Source: Centropus unirufus (taxonomy: Eukaryota; Chordata; Aves; Cuculiformes; Centropidae). From it: a stretch of 64,000 nucleotides of DNA. Of this stretch, positions 59,901-64,000 are shown piece by piece. A program made the position numbers and the translations under genes. The stretch is from contig VYZI01000134.1 in assembly GCA_013397695.1 (NCBI GenBank), positions 920,830-984,829 on the forward strand, read 5' to 3'. Every line of letters begins with the position of its first letter. The stretch's first letter is position 1. The notes beneath the pieces are model-generated. The model worked only from the letters and a program-made list of their open reading frames with translations. It did no database searches and was not told the origin of the DNA.

Positions 59901-61029
59901 CAGCATGGAATTACGGCATGAGATTGCTGTGAAGGGAGATTAAGCTAAACTTGTGTTTTCTGTGAATTGAGATTAAATGAAGGGATTCACTTGTTATTTA
60001 GTAAAAACAGTTTCCTAGGTTACCTTGGAGTAATTTTTACTGTGTTGGTATGATGTAATTGGCTGTTTTAACATTTAGAGCTAGTAAAATGTGTGTATAA
60101 ATTTTTTAAAAGAAGGATGTGCCGAATCACTTTCATTTTGCACTCACTTAGCTCAATATTAATAGTTTGAGTTGGCTGGGGACTTGCAAACAGGCTTAGG
60201 AGCATAGAGCATAACAGCCTAGATTTCTACATCTGATGGCCTGAAACTTAGAGGGAGTAACAGTTTTGTCAGACTACTAGATCTTTCCTCCCACACTTGC
60301 GGGCCACCAGATAAATCACGTGTATGAGTTTATAGTGGAGCTGGTGCTGGCTGTTAAGCAACACCCAGAAGTGAAGTTCTTGAAATAATTTCCTGTGAAA
60401 GCAACAGTAGACAGATTTGTAATCATAGATCACGGCATTAATCAAGTAAACAAACCATCCATTTTTTTGCTGTGACGTTCCCAAAATCCCTTTTAGGAAC
60501 ACCAAAAGTTCTACGTAATGATACTGTCTAATAACAAGCGTAACCAGAGCAGAATGGCATGCAGTGACAAAGAGGGCTTCTTAGGTGTGCGGGGCACAGA
60601 TGTAAAATTCCTCTGAGAAAAGTGCTGAGAGCCAGCAGACATCTGAAATGTTGCTTAAGTATTTCAGTAGTATGAATCCTACTCCTTATCTTCATTGTAA
60701 CTTGAATATTTACTCTCTTTAAAACTTTTCAAAAGGTTGCTTATCCCACTCCATCAGCTAAGAGAAAGTTCAGGCAGGTCTGAGAGTGAATCAGTAAATA
60801 AGTGCAAACTTTGTCCTGCACTGTTATTCACGCTGACAAATTCCCACTCAGTAAGAGCTGCTGACAGCTGTAGACTGCTCAACTACAGCTGATGTGGGAG
60901 AACCTGCTCCAGGAAACAGGGCAGGTAGGTTTTGTTCAGCATGCTTAAAAATGGGGTTTTCTGGAGGGGAAAGAACTAGGTGGTGTTGAAAAGAAAGTGT
61001 CATGTCGGAGGAGGCTGCTTGTGGAGCTA
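56911..61029. other. Noncoding unique sequence
   Basis: No gene is recognised. GCTGCAGTTAGCTTACAGCAGGAG near 57455 forms a weak hairpin. At 58171-58199 a 13-base word (AAGACTACTGAGT-like) is repeated after 21 bases. A part at about 59040-59125 faintly resembles CR1 reverse-transcriptase DNA in plus orientation. Confidence 0.55.
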
Positions 61030-61612
61030 CACAATATTTAATCCAGTCCTGATTTTGTACAGTGTTTTCACTAATGATGGTAATGCAAATATAACAAGTA
61101 CTGCTGGTGACGCAGGATTTGGGATACTGGCAAGACAGAGAAGGACCTGGATATCATACAAAATGAAAAGAAAAAAATCCCCAAAACAACCCTTGGATAA
61201 GCTTTGAGTACTGAAGTAATGGCAATGGAATGAAATTCAATATTAAAAAATGCAAGGCTTTGCCTGGCGGGACTAATAAAAATTTCTAGAAGAATTAGAA
61301 GCTGGAAGCTCATCATCTGGAAATGGCCATGCAGGAGGAGGGCTCGTGGATAGTGACAAGTGGTCACTGAGAGGCAGCAAGCTTCTGTGGTGATCTGCTA
61401 ATTTCCTAGGTACTAGCACTCTTGAATAACGATGCATCAGGAAGACGGCTTTTCAGAGGCATTCAGAGATATTAGACTGGCATGGTAGACTGATCTGGAA
61501 CAAAATTTTAATACTGATGAAAATACGTTTGGGAAGGGTGGGGTGAAGTTGGTTACCAAGAATCTTGAAAATGAAAGTAACTTCAGGAGGAAAGACTGAG
61601 TTGATTAAGAAA
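61030..61612 (+). mobile_element. Ancient CR1-type LINE fragment, sense
   Basis: The plus strand follows, in order, the DNA of a CR1 reverse-transcriptase domain: TATTTAATCC...TTTTCACTAATGATGG (NPxLFxIFxND region), GCTGGTGACGCAGG (catalytic ADD-like region, degraded), GAAGGACCTGGATATC, ATGAAATTCAATATT and AAATGCAAGGC (MKFNxxKCK region), GGGACTAATAAAAATTTCT, GCATCAGGAAG, GACTGATCTGGAAC, and near the end GAGGAAAGACTGAGTTGATT. Frames are broken by many indels; only 60980-61207 is open, for 75 codons. It is one of the oldest repeats here and certainly dead. The 3' UTR is not recognisable. Confidence 0.65.
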
Positions 61613-61625
61613 TACACACAGAGAG

Positions 61626-61645
61626 TTCATAGAATCATAGAGTTG
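61626..61645 (-). repeat. CR1-like 3' octamer tail
   Basis: CATAGAATCATAGAGTTGG on the plus strand is the typical reverse-complemented CR1 terminus. The following sequence does not continue as CR1. It is either a very short 5'-truncated insertion or chance. Its orientation is opposite to the fragment immediately upstream, so it is not that fragment's tail. Confidence 0.45.
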
Positions 61646-63024
61646 GCACATTACATGCAAAGGGATGGAAAAAAAAAGTCTTCGCAGCAGAAGTCTGGAC
61701 AGATATGAAAGAGGTAAAATTGCATTGGTTAAAGCCAGAGAAAATGATGTTGCAACTATTGACGTGCAGGGTGGTGAGACATATGTTCCAGTTATTTAGC
61801 AATTAAAAGAATATATGAGCCCTGAAGTGGTTTCAGGCTGAATTCGGATTAGCATCTCCAAGCAGAATAATTAATGCACAAAAACTTGAGCACGAAGGAC
61901 AGGAACAGTAGAAAATTTCTAAATCCTAAAAAATTAAATTCACACTACTTGGAAGGAGGGAACAAAGGAAAAGTATTTTTTTAGGGAGACAGGAGAGAAA
62001 CAGTAATGGTTACCTTATGGAAGGTTAAAAACTGAAGGGACACATCCCAGTTTAATGGGGGAACTGGGATAGCTGCTGTGTCTTTCATATCAAAACTGTT
62101 CAGGTGTTCACAGAAGTGTCCACTTATGTTAGAAGGAATCTTTGGATGTAAATGAACTCTGCTGGTTCTCTGATAAGTTAGTCATCATTGTTTTAATTTG
62201 TTTATCCTGTTTCCATAATAAATGCTTATTTTCATTTAAACAACTGAAAAATCTTGTTTGTAGGCATTTTTTAAATTGAGCTGATGAAAGTACATTTTTC
62301 AAGAGAAAATTAATCTTCTATCTTTATGTGAAAAGTCACCAGGGATGCCAGAATGCCAGTGTGATTTTTCCAGTACAGAGTTTACACAAGTACATCATAG
62401 AGATGGGCTGTGGTCATTAAGGACAAACACAACCATTTGGTTTTGAATGGTGGCGGAATTGGCTAGTGTTAGAGGGTAGCCAAGGTGACAGCTGCTCCAT
62501 GTGTAAATCTAGTAGGTGCAGTTCGTATGGAATATGTTCTTAAACACTGTGTATTTCAGTGTACGTGCATGTTTTGTAGCCAACTGATTTTTGGGTTTGT
62601 TTTTTTTAAATGCAAGACTAGAAAAGTTCTATGTTTTGATTTATAGAAACTGGTGTTGCAAGTAGAGCAGCATCCGGGCCCACAGAAAGCAGAAGTGACG
62701 TTAGAAATAATTTCTCTATGATTCCTCATTACAATAAAACTGCTGGTATAACTCTCATGTCAGTAAAATGCAGTTGCTTTCCTTTCAGAATCCTGATAGG
62801 ATTTGTGTGAGTGCCTGTGAGAGATCAGTTTGTTTCTAATATGTCTAGAGATAACAGATAGCCATACTTCTCCAGAAGAAAAGCATTGGAGGACTACACA
62901 TAGTATGTATGGATCCTAAAATTGTAAGTGGGTACAGACTGACCTCACTTGAATTCTGAAATGAATCAGGCTGGAGAAGTTACAATAAAGGAAACTGAAC
63001 TAGGATTATCTGTTTATCTCCCAT
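61646..63024. other. Noncoding unique sequence
   Basis: No gene or further repeat is recognised. Short A runs and AT-rich stretches only. Confidence 0.6.
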
Positions 63025-63057
63025 TAAAAAAAAAAAAAGTAAAAAAGTAAAAAAAAT
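63025..63057. repeat. A-rich (GTAAAAAA)n low-complexity tract
   Basis: A run of about 14 A is followed by two AGTAAAAAA units. It might be a retroposon tail, but no body is recognisable upstream. Confidence 0.8.
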
Positions 63058-63865
63058 CCTTTTTAAAATTAAATGTGTGTTCATATAATAGCTCTATGGC
63101 ATCAGCAATAGAGTTTTTATTCTTATGGTTGATTTGTTACACTGGAAACTTTATGTTCCATTATGTTCCAACAGAAGTTACTGCAAATTTGGGAAATTTA
63201 GGCTGGGCCTTAGTTGTGGTCGCATCTCAGTCTCTGTGCTACAGACTTCTTTTATTTTTAAGCAACATTTCCTAGTGCTTAGTTTTCATGGAGGAAATAT
63301 TGTCCTATGAACTAGATTACTAGCAAAAGAAGATATATCTTTAAAAGCAAGTGATGTGTGTTTTTTAACAGATAAGACTGTAAATCTGTGGTGCTGTAAT
63401 GAGGATGATCTGAGTTCCAGCACTCTCCTTTTCCAGTTGGAACTGAATCCCGGAACATTGCCTGTTTTTTTTTTAATAAATCATTAGAAAATGAACTATT
63501 TTTATCATATTAAAAAATAAAGATGAAGATTAACAAAAATGTACGAAGAAGACAGTTCAGGGGAAGACTAAAATTTTTTCTAGAGCTAAACCATTATTCA
63601 GTGCTAACCATACCGTGCTGCATAGCACATACTTAATTACAGCATATGAGTTTGCTCTTTTAATCTAGATTTTGCAATTTCAGCTTACTTTTCTGCCCAT
63701 TAGAAGAACAATGGGGTAAGAACGTGAAAACCAGATCCTTTTCCTGTCATAAGAGTTGAAATGTGACTATATATGATACAGGTTTTGAACTGGGACCTAG
63801 ATAAAGGCTGTAAAATTTCACACTAGAGATGAAAATATCAGAGACCTGGGGTTAAAAAATTTGGG
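63058..63865. other. Noncoding unique sequence
   Basis: TTATGTTCCA is tandemly repeated at about 63152-63171. Two overlapping frames of 61-66 codons at 63075-63310 carry no recognised motif. Nothing else is seen. Confidence 0.6.
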
Positions 63866-63899
63866 GTACATAGATATTTGGTGTACATAGATATTTGGC
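63866..63899. repeat. 17-bp perfect tandem duplication
   Basis: GTACATAGATATTTGGT at 63866-63882 is followed by the same unit at 63883-63899 with the final base changed to C. A simple replication-slippage duplication. Confidence 0.9.
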
Positions 63900-64000
63900 A
63901 AAGCTTCTTCAAGCAACACTGAAAATAGCAGTGGCTCCAGTCTTCATGAAGCATGTGCTAAATATCCATTAATTAGAACCACAGTGAGGAAAGGGAGCCT
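63900..64000. other. End of window, noncoding
   Basis: No feature is recognised in the last 100 bases. Confidence 0.6.

Noticed and set aside
1..64000. CpG-island promoters, tRNA, snRNA, CRISPR arrays, ERV LTR pairs
   Set aside because: Looked for by eye on both strands and not found.

Overview
The window looks like bird nuclear DNA. The clearest identifiable repeat is a CR1 non-LTR retrotransposon at about 31250-32165. Older CR1 copies lie near 55.9 kb and 61.0 kb, and a CR1 3' tail lies at 28.3 kb. The base composition is AT-leaning, interspersed repeats are sparse, and no L1, Alu or B1 elements were seen. Sparse repeats with a recognisable CR1 are typical of birds. A crocodilian or turtle is possible but would usually carry more old repeat. 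Species, chromosome and nearest gene cannot be told from the sequence.

I find no convincing protein-coding gene. There is no CpG-island promoter, no run of recognisable exons, no tRNA, rRNA or snRNA gene and no CRISPR. Nearly all open frames are 60-140 codons, as expected by chance in 64 kb of AT-rich DNA, and none matches a protein family I recognise apart from the CR1 reverse-transcriptase remnants. The window is best read as a gene desert or the inside of a very long intron. Three weak coding candidates are recorded as findings: a 197-codon open frame at 53594-54187, a possible terminal exon at 45710-45906 and a possible minus-strand exon at 14128-14220.

Layout: 1-15 kb is unique sequence with an 85-bp tandem duplication at 4.2 kb and simple repeats at 10.8 and 11.9 kb. 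A decayed tRNA-derived SINE lies at about 15.2-15.45 kb. An 18-bp tandem repeat runs into a 119-base assembly gap at 18.2 kb. From 24.1 to 25.0 kb there is a stretch resembling conserved noncoding DNA and a perfect 14-bp hairpin. CR1 sequence occupies 31.25-32.17 kb. From 32 to 55 kb the sequence is mostly unique, with several homeodomain-site-rich stretches that look like conserved noncoding elements. From 55.9 to 56.9 kb an ancient CR1 is followed by a 5S-rRNA-derived SINE relic. Another decayed CR1 lies at 61.0-61.6 kb.

The most interesting items are the two ancient Pol III SINE relics (15.2 kb and 56.8 kb), because such amniote relics are sometimes retained as regulatory elements. Next come the palindromic relics and the enhancer-like stretches. 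All family assignments were made by reading the sequence against remembered consensus features; no database search or alignment was run.
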